Origin: an uncultured Clostridia bacterium
Lineage (GTDB): Bacteria > Bacillota > Clostridia > TANB77 > CAG-465
Length of the DNA: 15,492 bases
Direction of reading: 5' to 3'
NCBI GenBank assembly: GCA_947628575.1
Contig: CANRAK010000028.1
Span: 1 to 15,492, forward strand
The notes under the pieces are model-generated. The model made no database searches. It saw only the letters and a list, made by a program, of their open reading frames with translations, and was not told the DNA's origin. Of the stretch, positions 1 to 6,886 are shown one piece after another. Within the stretch, counting starts at the first letter, position 1. Each line of letters begins with the position of its first letter. The position numbers were made by a program, and so were the translations under genes.

Positions 1-29
1 TTGTTATTGTTTTTGTGTTTGTGTTTCAT
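1..29 (-). CDS. 5' end of a gene running off the left edge, product unknown
   Basis: Only the first nine codons are in the window. The ATG at 29-27 reads MKHKHKNNN and continues past base 1. An AAAGGAG ribosome binding site lies seven to eight bases upstream, and a strong promoter lies about 115 bases upstream, so a real gene start is likely. The start of the peptide is basic, with Lys and His alternating. Too little is visible to name a family. It is separated from the murE-rocF operon by that operon's terminator. Confidence 0.6.
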
Positions 30-143
30 ATTTTTTCTCCTTTAGATAAAAAAATTTTTTGAATATATTCATGATTAAAATTTTTTGAATAAAATATATA
101 AGATTAAAATTTCTAGAAATAAATTTTTCTTATAATGATATTA

Positions 144-172
144 ATTATACTCATATTGAACACGCTTGTAAA
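144..172 (-). promoter_or_regulatory. Promoter of the left-edge gene
   Basis: On the minus strand, -35 TTTACA (172-167) and -10 TATAAT (149-144) are separated by exactly 17 bases. It points to the gene starting at 29 and implies a 5' leader of roughly 110 bases. The leader is very AT-rich, with a 12-bp perfect palindrome at 109-120 and two short direct repeats. Confidence 0.75.
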
Positions 173-224
173 TAGCTTTTTACCTTATTTTCGTAGCACT
201 TTTTGTATGTTACAAAATGTTATC

Positions 225-275
225 TAAATAGTATAAAAAAATAGGGAAACATTGTATTTAATGTCTCTCTATTTA
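225..275 (-). terminator. Terminator of the murE-rocF operon
   Basis: Arms 239-253 and 260-274 form a 15-position stem with one mismatch and one G-U pair on the minus strand, a 6-base loop, and a T-rich tract beyond it. The arginase stop codon is 15 bases upstream. The hairpin is nearly symmetric and T-rich on both sides, so it could also act on plus-strand transcripts. Confidence 0.75.
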
Positions 276-288
276 CTATTTTTTTATT

Positions 289-1158
289 TTAAAAATTGCA
301 TATAAATTCATTAAGTAATTTATCTGCTATATTTTTTGTCTTATCCTCTATATCCCTTAAAGGATTATACTCTACTAAATCTAATGATTTTATTTTATCT
401 TTATGCTCTATTATTTTATCTGCTGCAATAAGTGCTTCTTTTAAGTTTATTCCATCTTTAGCTGGCACAGATACACCAGGCGCAATTAATGGATCAATAA
501 CATCTAAGTCATAACTAATATGTATACCATTAGTTCCATCTCCAGCTATTTTTATAGCTTCTTCCATAATTGTATCCATACCTTTTTCATGTATATCATC
601 AGTTGAAAATAATGTAACTCCTGCATCCTTTATATTTTCAATTTCTAATGGGTCTATATCTCTACCACCAACTATTACAGTATTTTTATAGCTATAATGT
701 ATACCATTATGGAAATCTACAAGTTCTTTCTTCTCATAGCCTGTTATTGCAGCAAGTGGTAAACCATGAATATTACCTGTTATAGTCGTATCAAATGTAT
801 TAAAATCTCCGTGTGCATCTATCCATATAATCCCAAGATTTTTGTTTCTATTAATTGATGCTAGAGCAGATGCTATAACTAAACTATGATCACCACCAAG
901 TGTAATTGGGAAATTTCCTTTATCTATTGTATTTAATACTACATCATATACTTTTGTATTAAATTCATTAATTTTCTTTAAGTTTTTCTTTTTATTATCT
1001 TTTTCTTTTTCCTTATTTTGCTCATCAGCATAGATTTTATATATATTGTTTATTTTTTTATTTACTAAATTTTCAGTTAATTTATCTGGTCCTAATGCTG
1101 CACCCTCTACAGAAACTCCTAAATCTGTGCAAGCATTTATTATATCTATACTACTCAT
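289..1158 (-). CDS. rocF: Arginase (ureohydrolase family)
   Basis: Predicted cytoplasmic binuclear manganese enzyme hydrolysing L-arginine to L-ornithine and urea. The ureohydrolase motifs are all present: GGDHS (residues 88-92), DAHGD (114-118) and SYDLDVIDP (215-223), which supply the metal-binding His and Asp residues. GNIHG (128-132) and VEYNP (262-266) fit arginase better than agmatinase. The 289 residues match bacterial arginases. A Lys/Glu-rich stretch at about 48-62 is a low-complexity insertion. ATG at 1158 is preceded by AAGGGAG. The gene begins 14 bases after the upstream MurE-like gene with no promoter between, so the two are cotranscribed. Family is certain; arginase over agmatinase or another ureohydrolase is likely but rests on motif context only. 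Confidence 0.85.
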   Translation of the reverse strand: MSSIDIINACTDLGVSVEGAALGPDKLTENLVNKKINNIYKIYADEQNKEKEKDNKKKNLKKINEFNTKVYDVVLNTIDKGNFPITLGGDHSLVIASALASINRNKNLGIIWIDAHGDFNTFDTTITGNIHGLPLAAITGYEKKELVDFHNGIHYSYKNTVIVGGRDIDPLEIENIKDAGVTLFSTDDIHEKGMDTIMEEAIKIAGDGTNGIHISYDLDVIDPLIAPGVSVPAKDGINLKEALIAADKIIEHKDKIKSLDLVEYNPLRDIEDKTKNIADKLLNEFICNF

Positions 1159-1172
1159 TTTTCTCCCTTCTA

Positions 1173-2702
1173 TTAATTTTCATGTCGTTTATCATAAGCG
1201 GCTAAATACTTTTCAGTATACTCAACATCAGATATACAAGGTAAGTACTCAGTTCCATATTTTTGTCTTGTTTCTCTTCCTTTACCTGTTAATAATATAA
1301 TTGTTGGTTTTTCTTCTTTTTCCGCATTTAATACTGCATCTTCTATTGCTTCTCCTCTTTCTTCAATTAAAGCATAGTTATTTGTATATTTTTTTACATA
1401 TTGCGCTATATCATTAGATATATCTATTACAGGCTCTGCTCCAGGGTCCTCAGCAACAAGATATACAAAATCCGAGTTCTTTCCTGCGACTGTTCCTAAA
1501 TCTTTTCTTCTTAGTAAAGCTTTCTTTCCAGGACATCCAAAAATAGCTACTACTCTTCTATCTTTATATTCTTCCTTAACAGATGAGAATAATTTTTCAA
1601 AACTTAGTTTATTATGTGCATAGTCTACAAGTATTATTATTTTCATATCTTTTGTATGGAAAACTTCCATTCTTCCACTTGACCTTGCTATTTCTAAGCC
1701 ATGTTTAATATTTTCAACTGGTATATCCATAAGATATGCAGTAGCAATAGCAGCTAGTGCATTTTCTACATTAAATAGTCCTGGCATAGTTAATTTGAAA
1801 GTATCATCATATGATGGTGTATGCACTTTAAATATTGTATTAAATCCTTCTTTTTGAATATCATAAGCATAAAAATCTGTATCTTTATTTTTCATTGAAA
1901 AAGTAAATACACGTGCACTATCACGTCTAGCAACAGCAAGAGTATTTAAAGCTAAATCCGCATCCATATTTACAATTGCATTCTTTGTATTTTTAAACAT
2001 CTTCAATTTAGATTTATAATAATCGTCAAAATCCGGATGCTCTATTGGACTAATATGATCTTCACTTATATTCATAAATATTCCAATATCAAAAAATACA
2101 TCTGCTACTCTATCTAATTTTAAAGCTTGTGATGAAACTTCCATAACTACATTTTCCATTCCTGAGTTTAATGCGTTAAAGAAATGTTTATGTATATCAT
2201 AAGATTCAGGTGTTGTAATATGTGATTCAAAATTCTCTACTCCATCATAAGTATCTATAGAAGAAATTACTGCTGTATCTTTTTTATTTACACTTTTTGA
2301 ATATTCGTCTAATATAAATTTAATATAATATGTTGTAGTAGATTTTCCTTTTGTTCCACCTACTCCAATTACATTAATACTCTCACCTGGAAAGTTAAAA
2401 TACATAGCACCAAGGCATGATAAAGCTTTTCTAATATCATTTACTAAAATACAAGGCATATCTATATCATACTTATCTTCTGCAACATATACAAACACAC
2501 CATTTTCTACAGCATCTTTTAAATACTCTAATTTAAAAGATGCACCTTTACAAACAAATAATGTATCTTCTTCTACTTCTTTAGAGTTAAATGAAACTAG
2601 ATTAACTTCTTTTTCTAATATATCTTCACATTTATATTTATCTTTTAATAAATTTTCATTTTCTAATAATTCTATATACTCTTTTACACTATACTTATCC
2701 AT
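1173..2702 (-). CDS. murE: MurE-type UDP-MurNAc-tripeptide ligase, non-DNPR type
   Basis: Mur ligase predicted to add the third amino acid to UDP-MurNAc-L-Ala-D-Glu in the cytoplasm, using ATP. Three domains are visible: the UDP-binding N-terminal domain (about 1-110), the central ATPase domain with P-loop GGTKGKST (115-122), TTPES (163-167), EVSSQAL and the Lys expected to be carbamylated (about 232), and the C-terminal domain with DYAH (360-363) and TGKG (472-475). The 509 residues fit the family. Where diaminopimelate-specific MurE has DNPR, this protein has EDPG (418-421). The N-terminal half, with EDTLFVCKGASF, resembles streptococcal L-lysine-adding MurE as I recall it. It is first in a two-gene operon with arginase. 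ATG at 2702 has AGGAG about ten bases upstream. The amino acid substrate is uncertain, and it could be a second MurE paralogue. Confidence 0.85.
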   Translation of the reverse strand: MDKYSVKEYIELLENENLLKDKYKCEDILEKEVNLVSFNSKEVEEDTLFVCKGASFKLEYLKDAVENGVFVYVAEDKYDIDMPCILVNDIRKALSCLGAMYFNFPGESINVIGVGGTKGKSTTTYYIKFILDEYSKSVNKKDTAVISSIDTYDGVENFESHITTPESYDIHKHFFNALNSGMENVVMEVSSQALKLDRVADVFFDIGIFMNISEDHISPIEHPDFDDYYKSKLKMFKNTKNAIVNMDADLALNTLAVARRDSARVFTFSMKNKDTDFYAYDIQKEGFNTIFKVHTPSYDDTFKLTMPGLFNVENALAAIATAYLMDIPVENIKHGLEIARSSGRMEVFHTKDMKIIILVDYAHNKLSFEKLFSSVKEEYKDRRVVAIFGCPGKKALLRRKDLGTVAGKNSDFVYLVAEDPGAEPVIDISNDIAQYVKKYTNNYALIEERGEAIEDAVLNAEKEEKPTIILLTGKGRETRQKYGTEYLPCISDVEYTEKYLAAYDKRHEN

Positions 2703-2730
2703 ATATAACTATCTCCTTTTAACAATATCG

Positions 2731-2759
2731 ATTATACACTATATATAATGCAAAATCAA
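2731..2759 (-). promoter_or_regulatory. Promoter of the murE-rocF operon
   Basis: On the minus strand, -35 TTGATT (2759-2754), a 17-base spacer, and a perfect -10 TATAAT (2736-2731). It sits about 30 bases upstream of the murE start and after the terminator of the upstream PHP gene, so it should start a separate transcript. Confidence 0.8.
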
Positions 2760-2811
2760 GGCTATATAGATACACACAAATCCACAAATTCAACATGTTA
2801 AAACACGAAAA

Positions 2812-2852
2812 TTCACAAAAAAAAACTAACAGCATTATTCGCTATCAGTTTT
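2812..2852 (-). terminator. Terminator of the second PHP gene
   Basis: Arms 2841-2852 and 2822-2833 pair over 12 positions on the minus strand, two of them G-U, around a 7-base loop. A run of nine Ts follows. It overlaps the stop codon of the PHP gene at 2835. Confidence 0.85.
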
Positions 2853-3737
2853 GTTGTTCTTTTCGTCAATTTCCTTCTTTTTGTCTTTTAATCTTTTTAT
2901 TATACTCATATCTTTTATTAGCAAGTCGTTATCTATTCCCTTGCCAATCTCAATTTCAGGCTTTCTATTTCCACCGTGATAATCGCTACCAACAGTAGGA
3001 ATTAAGTCATACCTTTTACAAAAACTCATAAATAATTTTTTATCGTTTTTTCCATTATTTGAATTATAAACTTCTATACCACATAATCCAGCTTTTGCCA
3101 TCTTTCTCATAAATACTTGCAATGAATTACCTCTAAGGCGTAAACTTTTAGGATGTGCTAATACTGGTACTCCACCATATTCTACGATTTTTTTAGTAAG
3201 TTCAAATGGGTCAAGCTTTTTTCTTTTTACATAGTTTTTATTTCTATGGTCTAAATACTTACCATAAGCCTCCTGTGGTGTTTTAGCATAGCCTAACTTG
3301 TGCAGTGTAATAGCTATATCAAAACGTCCAACACTTCTTCTATCTCTTGCACTTTCTAATACATCTTCCATACTAATTTCGATACCTTGTTTTTTTAGCT
3401 GATTTAAAGTATGAACTACACACTCATATCTTTCCATTTCATATTGGTCTAGTAATTCGCATATACTATCGTCTACAAAGTATGCAAGTAAATGACAAAT
3501 ATGATTTTTTCCACTTTGATAACTTGACATGTCTGAACCAATTTCTATGCCTGGTATTATTTCTATATCGTCGCCAGCTATCTTTTTAGCCTTTTCATAA
3601 GAAGATATATTATAATGTTCTGTAAGAGAAAGAACTTTTACCTTATTTTCCTTAGCTTTTTGTATAACTTCTTCTATAGAATCAAATCCATCTGAATAAT
3701 TCGTATGAACGTGCAAATCTATATATTTACCTTTCAT
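2835..3737 (-). CDS. PHP-domain metal-dependent phosphoesterase, paralogue 2
   Basis: Cytoplasmic metallo-phosphoesterase of the PHP superfamily, similar in size and layout to the YciV/RnAM group, whose members act on 3',5'-nucleoside bisphosphates or short RNA. Metal-binding motifs: DLHVH (7-11), the Asp of YSDG (16), TEHYN (39-43), GIEIG (63-67), His82, LAHPKS (193-198) and GSDYHGG (250-256). At 300 residues it aligns without gaps to the neighbouring PHP protein over about 260 residues, at roughly 62% identity by hand count, so this is a tandem duplication. The C-terminus is Lys/Asp-rich and divergent. ATG at 3737 has AAGGAG about 12 bases upstream, which is slightly long; no better in-frame start exists. 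It has its own promoter and terminator. Family is secure; the substrate cannot be told. Confidence 0.88.
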   Translation of the reverse strand: MKGKYIDLHVHTNYSDGFDSIEEVIQKAKENKVKVLSLTEHYNISSYEKAKKIAGDDIEIIPGIEIGSDMSSYQSGKNHICHLLAYFVDDSICELLDQYEMERYECVVHTLNQLKKQGIEISMEDVLESARDRRSVGRFDIAITLHKLGYAKTPQEAYGKYLDHRNKNYVKRKKLDPFELTKKIVEYGGVPVLAHPKSLRLRGNSLQVFMRKMAKAGLCGIEVYNSNNGKNDKKLFMSFCKRYDLIPTVGSDYHGGNRKPEIEIGKGIDNDLLIKDMSIIKRLKDKKKEIDEKNNKTDSE

Positions 3738-3790
3738 AGAACTACCACACTCCTTAGTTACATAGTGTTAAAATTCATAACTCTGACCTC

Positions 3791-3819
3791 ATATTATCAC
3801 GTATAAAAATAAATGTCAA
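3791..3819 (-). promoter_or_regulatory. Promoter of PHP paralogue 2
   Basis: On the minus strand, a perfect -35 TTGACA (3819-3814), 17-base spacer, and -10 TAATAT (3796-3791). The sequence around the -10 (TGATAATAT) resembles that of the other PHP gene (TGATAAGAT), so the promoter was probably duplicated with the gene. Confidence 0.75.
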
Positions 3820-3831
3820 CAACATTAAAAT

Positions 3832-3877
3832 TACAAAAAGAAAAAATAAAAGTTACGTATAAATCAGTGTAACTTTT
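3832..3877 (-). terminator. Terminator of the first PHP gene
   Basis: Arms 3869-3877 and 3848-3856 form a perfect 9-bp stem with a 12-base loop, followed on the minus strand by ATTTTTTC. It abuts the stop codon at 3876 and separates the two PHP genes into independent transcripts. Confidence 0.8.
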
Positions 3878-4760
3878 ACCACTTATCATCTAGTTTTCTT
3901 TTTTCAAGTTTTAACTTTTTAACTATCTCATAATCTGAAATACATAAATTATCTTCTATTCCATGTCCTATTACAATTTCAGGTTTCCTATTTCCACCGT
4001 GATAGTCACTACCAACAGTTGAAATCAAATCATACTCTTTGCAAATATCTAAGTAATACTCTCTTTGTTCCTCGTTATTATTGCAATTGTATACCTCTAT
4101 TCCTTTAAGACCAGCTTCAACTAAGTCTTTAATAAAGGGCTCTCTTCTTTCATCGACCATATGTAAACTTTTAGGATGAGCTAGAACTGGCACTCCTCCA
4201 CACTCTATGATTTTCTTTACAAGCTCTGTCGGATTTAATTTTTTCCTTTCTACATAGTTTTTGCCTCTATGGTCAAAATACAGACCATAAGCTTCTTGTG
4301 GTGTTCGTGCGTATCCTAAATATGCAAGTGCTATAGCTATATCAAAACGACCTATACTATTTCTATTTCTTGCAACATACATAACATCCTCTAAAGATAT
4401 ATCTACTTTATTCTTATGTAATAGCTCTAATGTTTTAATAACGCATTTATATCTTTCAAGTTCATATTCATCTAATAATTTACATATACTAGGTGAAATA
4501 AAATAACCTAAAATATGGCATATACTCTTTTTAGTATATCCATAATATGACATATCCGCTCCAATTTCTATACCAGGTATGACTTCAAGGTCATTTCCAG
4601 CATATAACTGAGCTTCATAGAAAGAAGATAAGTTATAATGTTCAGTTAATGATAAAGTTCCAACATTATTCTCTTTAGCTTTTTTTATAATAGTATGTAT
4701 ATCATCAAAGCCATCAGAGTAGTCTGAATGTACATGTAAGTCGATAAATTTATCTCTCAT
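3876..4760 (-). CDS. PHP-domain metal-dependent phosphoesterase, paralogue 1
   Basis: Same family as the gene just downstream: a PHP metallo-phosphoesterase of YciV/RnAM-like size (294 residues), probably hydrolysing a nucleotide or short RNA phosphoester. Metal ligand motifs are DLHVH (7-11), YSDG with Asp16, TEHYN (39-43), GIEIG (63-67), His82, LAHPKS (193-198) and GSDYHGG (250-256), so the active site looks intact. The copies differ most at about 201-213 and 229-239, probably surface loops. ATG at 4760 is preceded by AAGGAG at a spacing of about ten bases. A near-consensus promoter lies upstream and a terminator follows, so the gene is monocistronic. There is no sign that it is a DNA polymerase PHP module, since no other domain is attached. 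Confidence 0.88.
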   Translation of the reverse strand: MRDKFIDLHVHSDYSDGFDDIHTIIKKAKENNVGTLSLTEHYNLSSFYEAQLYAGNDLEVIPGIEIGADMSYYGYTKKSICHILGYFISPSICKLLDEYELERYKCVIKTLELLHKNKVDISLEDVMYVARNRNSIGRFDIAIALAYLGYARTPQEAYGLYFDHRGKNYVERKKLNPTELVKKIIECGGVPVLAHPKSLHMVDERREPFIKDLVEAGLKGIEVYNCNNNEEQREYYLDICKEYDLISTVGSDYHGGNRKPEIVIGHGIEDNLCISDYEIVKKLKLEKRKLDDKW

Positions 4761-4816
4761 TATTAACCATCTCCTTAATTAAATTTAATGTACATATATA
4801 TATCAAGAATAACCAT

Positions 4817-4845
4817 ATCTTATCATAGGAACAACTTCGTGTCAA
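4817..4845 (-). promoter_or_regulatory. Promoter of PHP paralogue 1
   Basis: On the minus strand, a perfect -35 TTGACA (4845-4840), 17-base spacer, and -10 TAAGAT (4822-4817). It lies about 60 bases upstream of the ATG and downstream of the carD terminator. Confidence 0.8.
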
Positions 4846-4869
4846 GGAAAAAGGACTCATACAGTTTTA

Positions 4870-4912
4870 TAGACAGAAAAAAGCTTGAAAATTTTCATTT
4901 TCAAGCCTTTTT
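4870..4912 (-). terminator. Terminator of carD
   Basis: On the minus strand, arms 4898-4912 and 4877-4891 pair over 15 positions with one G-U around a 6-base loop, and the right arm ends in TTTTTT. It lies about 30 bases after the carD stop codon. Confidence 0.85.
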
Positions 4913-4939
4913 CTATGTTTAAAATACTTTTAATTGAGA

Positions 4940-5488
4940 CTATAAAATTACATCTCCATTTTCATTTGCATTAGAAGCCTCATCCATTATTCCTGCTGCA
5001 TAAGATTCTTTTATAATACTATCAATCTTATTTTCAAGTAATTCTTTATCTTGATTTTCTGCAAGAACCATCTCACTTAATAAGATGTTTTTAGATGTTG
5101 CAAGCATTTTCTTTTCTCCTATAGAAAGTCCTCTTTCCATATGTCTATGAGAAAGCTCTCTTACAACTTCTGCTACTTCTAATATGTTACCTGATTTAAT
5201 CTTTTCAACGTTAAGATTATATCTCTTACTCCAATTGACATCATGAATGTAAGGATCCTTAGGTTTTTCAAGGACATCAAATACTTTGTCTGCTTCTGAT
5301 CTTTGAGAAACTTCTCTTACTCCTATATCGTCAACCTTATTTGTTGGAACCATTAATTTCATTCCACCAATAGGCATTTTAATGATATAGTAATCATCAA
5401 CATTACCAAGCATTTCTTTTTCTTCAATTGATTCTATTGTTCCAGCACCATGCATTGGGTAAACAACTTTATCGCCTACACTAAACAC
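4940..5488 (-). CDS. carD: CarD/CdnL-family RNA polymerase-binding regulator
   Basis: Member of the CarD/CdnL/TRCF family, which binds the RNA polymerase beta subunit and modulates open-complex stability at promoters. The N-terminal RNAP-interaction domain (about 1-60) has the typical opening FSVGDKVVYPMHGAG; a helical C-terminal domain follows (about 75-165), with an acidic tail. The 182 residues fit the family. The start is GTG at 5488, with GGGGGA eight bases upstream. An ATG nine bases further upstream is out of frame and stops after four codons. The two starts arise from a 7-bp tandem duplication (5481-5494). The gene has its own promoter and terminator, although no terminator is visible between uppS and carD, so some read-through is possible. 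Confidence 0.9.
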   Translation of the reverse strand: MFSVGDKVVYPMHGAGTIESIEEKEMLGNVDDYYIIKMPIGGMKLMVPTNKVDDIGVREVSQRSEADKVFDVLEKPKDPYIHDVNWSKRYNLNVEKIKSGNILEVAEVVRELSHRHMERGLSIGEKKMLATSKNILLSEMVLAENQDKELLENKIDSIIKESYAAGIMDEASNANENGDVIL

Positions 5489-5494
5489 TAAACA
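5478..5494. repeat. 7-bp tandem repeat across the carD start codon
   Basis: The plus-strand unit CTAAACA occurs twice in a row (5481-5487 and 5488-5494), and the preceding ACA (5478-5480) gives a partial third copy. On the coding strand it reads TGTTTAG twice and includes the GTG start. Loss of one unit would join the upstream ATG to the carD frame. Confidence 0.9.
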
Positions 5495-5531
5495 TTCCCC
5501 CTTCTATATTAAATCTAAGTAATACATTTAT

Positions 5532-5560
5532 ATTATACCACAATTTTGCCAAAAAGTAAA
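5532..5560 (-). promoter_or_regulatory. Promoter of carD
   Basis: On the minus strand, -10 TATAAT (5537-5532) is preceded by TGG, giving an extended -10. A weaker -35 TTTACT (5560-5555) lies 17 bases away. A 19-base core (5528-5546) is identical to the promoter of the secreted-protein gene at 8920-8938. Confidence 0.8.
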
Positions 5561-5591
5561 GGAAATGAATTTTATTTTAGGGTAATCGGCT

Positions 5592-6305
5592 TTAATTTCC
5601 ACCAAATCTTCTGTTTCTTTTTATGTATTCTTCTATAGCAATATCTAGTTGTTTTTCGTCAAAGTCTGGCCACATCACATTTTGTGGAAAATATAATTCT
5701 GAGTATGTAGACTGCCAAGTTAAGAAGTTGCTAAGTCTATATTCATTACTAGTCCTTATTATTAAATCTGGATCAGGAATATCTTTTGTATATAGATAAG
5801 AAGATATAAGCTCTTTAGTTATATTTTCTTGTTTTACCTTTCCTGATACTACGTCTTTTACTATATCTTTTACTGCTTTAGTTATTTCATCTCTTCCACC
5901 GTAATTTAAGCAAATACCTAATACCATTTTACTATTATTTTTAGTTTTTTCCTCTAGTTTAACAATGTTTTTCTGTAGCTTTTTATCTAGTTTAGATATA
6001 TCGCCATATACTTTTATTTTTATATTACGCTCATCATTTTTTAAAAGTAATTCTCCTGTGAAATTAAATAATAAGTTCATTAAAAATTTAACTTCATTTT
6101 CACTTCTTTTCCAGTTCTCTGTAGAGAAAACATAAAGTGTAAGATATTCTAAATCACAATCATAAGCATAATTAATAATTTTTTTAACTGTTTCAAGGCC
6201 TGCACTATGTCCTTGTGCTGGACTTAATCCTCTTTCTTTTGCCCATCTTCTATTTCCATCTAATATTATACCAATATGTTTTGGACCTCTTTCATCTATT
6301 TTCAT
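5592..6305 (-). CDS. uppS: Isoprenyl transferase (undecaprenyl diphosphate synthase)
   Basis: cis-Prenyltransferase predicted to elongate farnesyl diphosphate with isopentenyl diphosphate to undecaprenyl diphosphate, the lipid carrier for peptidoglycan and wall polymers, at the inner membrane face. HIGIILDGNRRWA (10-22) carries the catalytic Asp16, FSTENW is present, and the C-terminal signature reads RTSNEYRLSNF followed by WQSTYSELYF. The usual RTSGE is RTSNE here, a minor change. The protein has 237 residues. I chose ATG at 6305, since AGAGG lies about six bases upstream; the in-frame GTG at 6311 would overlap that site. It is last in an operon with ispA and an HD hydrolase, 17 bases after the latter, placing precursor and carrier synthesis together. 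Confidence 0.93.
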   Translation of the reverse strand: MKIDERGPKHIGIILDGNRRWAKERGLSPAQGHSAGLETVKKIINYAYDCDLEYLTLYVFSTENWKRSENEVKFLMNLLFNFTGELLLKNDERNIKIKVYGDISKLDKKLQKNIVKLEEKTKNNSKMVLGICLNYGGRDEITKAVKDIVKDVVSGKVKQENITKELISSYLYTKDIPDPDLIIRTSNEYRLSNFLTWQSTYSELYFPQNVMWPDFDEKQLDIAIEEYIKRNRRFGGN

Positions 6306-6322
6306 AAACACCTCTTAAAATA

Positions 6323-6877
6323 TTATAAATCATAAAAATAAGTTGCTTCTAAATCTGCTTCATGTAGTAAAAGAGCTAATGGATACTTAGTATAAGCAGC
6401 GCCTATTGTACTATATAACTCTTTTGGCTCTGTAAAGCCCATATGCCAACGTATACAATACTTTTCTTCGCTAGTAAGTTTAATATACTCAGAAAGCATC
6501 ATAACAGATTTTTCGCCATGTCCATAAGGTATTGTATCTTCTACTGTATAATATGGTACTTTTACCCATTCTCCATATTCATTTTTTGCATTCCTATAAT
6601 CTACCTTATAATAATTTACTTTACAAATATCATGAAGTAATGCAATAATTTTTAATGTATCATCTGAAACAGATAAATCTATACAACAATTGTCTACTTT
6701 TTTACTTAATATTTCATATACCTTCATACTATGCTCTAATAATCCACCCTCATGTGAGCCGTGAAATCTTGTACTAGCAGGTGCTGTATAAAAATCTGTT
6801 TTATCTATAAAATTTAATAAATTATCTATTCCTTCTCTATTTGTACTTTTTATTAATTCAATAAATTTTTCCTTCAT
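6323..6877 (-). CDS. HD-domain metal-dependent phosphohydrolase
   Basis: HD-superfamily protein of 184 residues. The likely metal ligands are His49 (LLEHS), His82-Asp83 (LLHDICK), His120 (PYGHGE), His145 (IRWHMG) and Asp175 (LHEADLEA), a complete set, so the enzyme should be active. There is no signal peptide or membrane segment. The substrate is not evident; family members act on nucleotides and other phosphomonoesters or diesters. It sits between ispA and uppS, starting ten bases after the ispA stop with a GGGGGA ribosome binding site, so it is cotranscribed and probably translationally coupled. A role linked to prenyl phosphates is possible but only suggested by position. Confidence 0.8.
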   Translation of the reverse strand: MKEKFIELIKSTNREGIDNLLNFIDKTDFYTAPASTRFHGSHEGGLLEHSMKVYEILSKKVDNCCIDLSVSDDTLKIIALLHDICKVNYYKVDYRNAKNEYGEWVKVPYYTVEDTIPYGHGEKSVMMLSEYIKLTSEEKYCIRWHMGFTEPKELYSTIGAAYTKYPLALLLHEADLEATYFYDL

Positions 6878-6886
6878 ATTTCCCCC

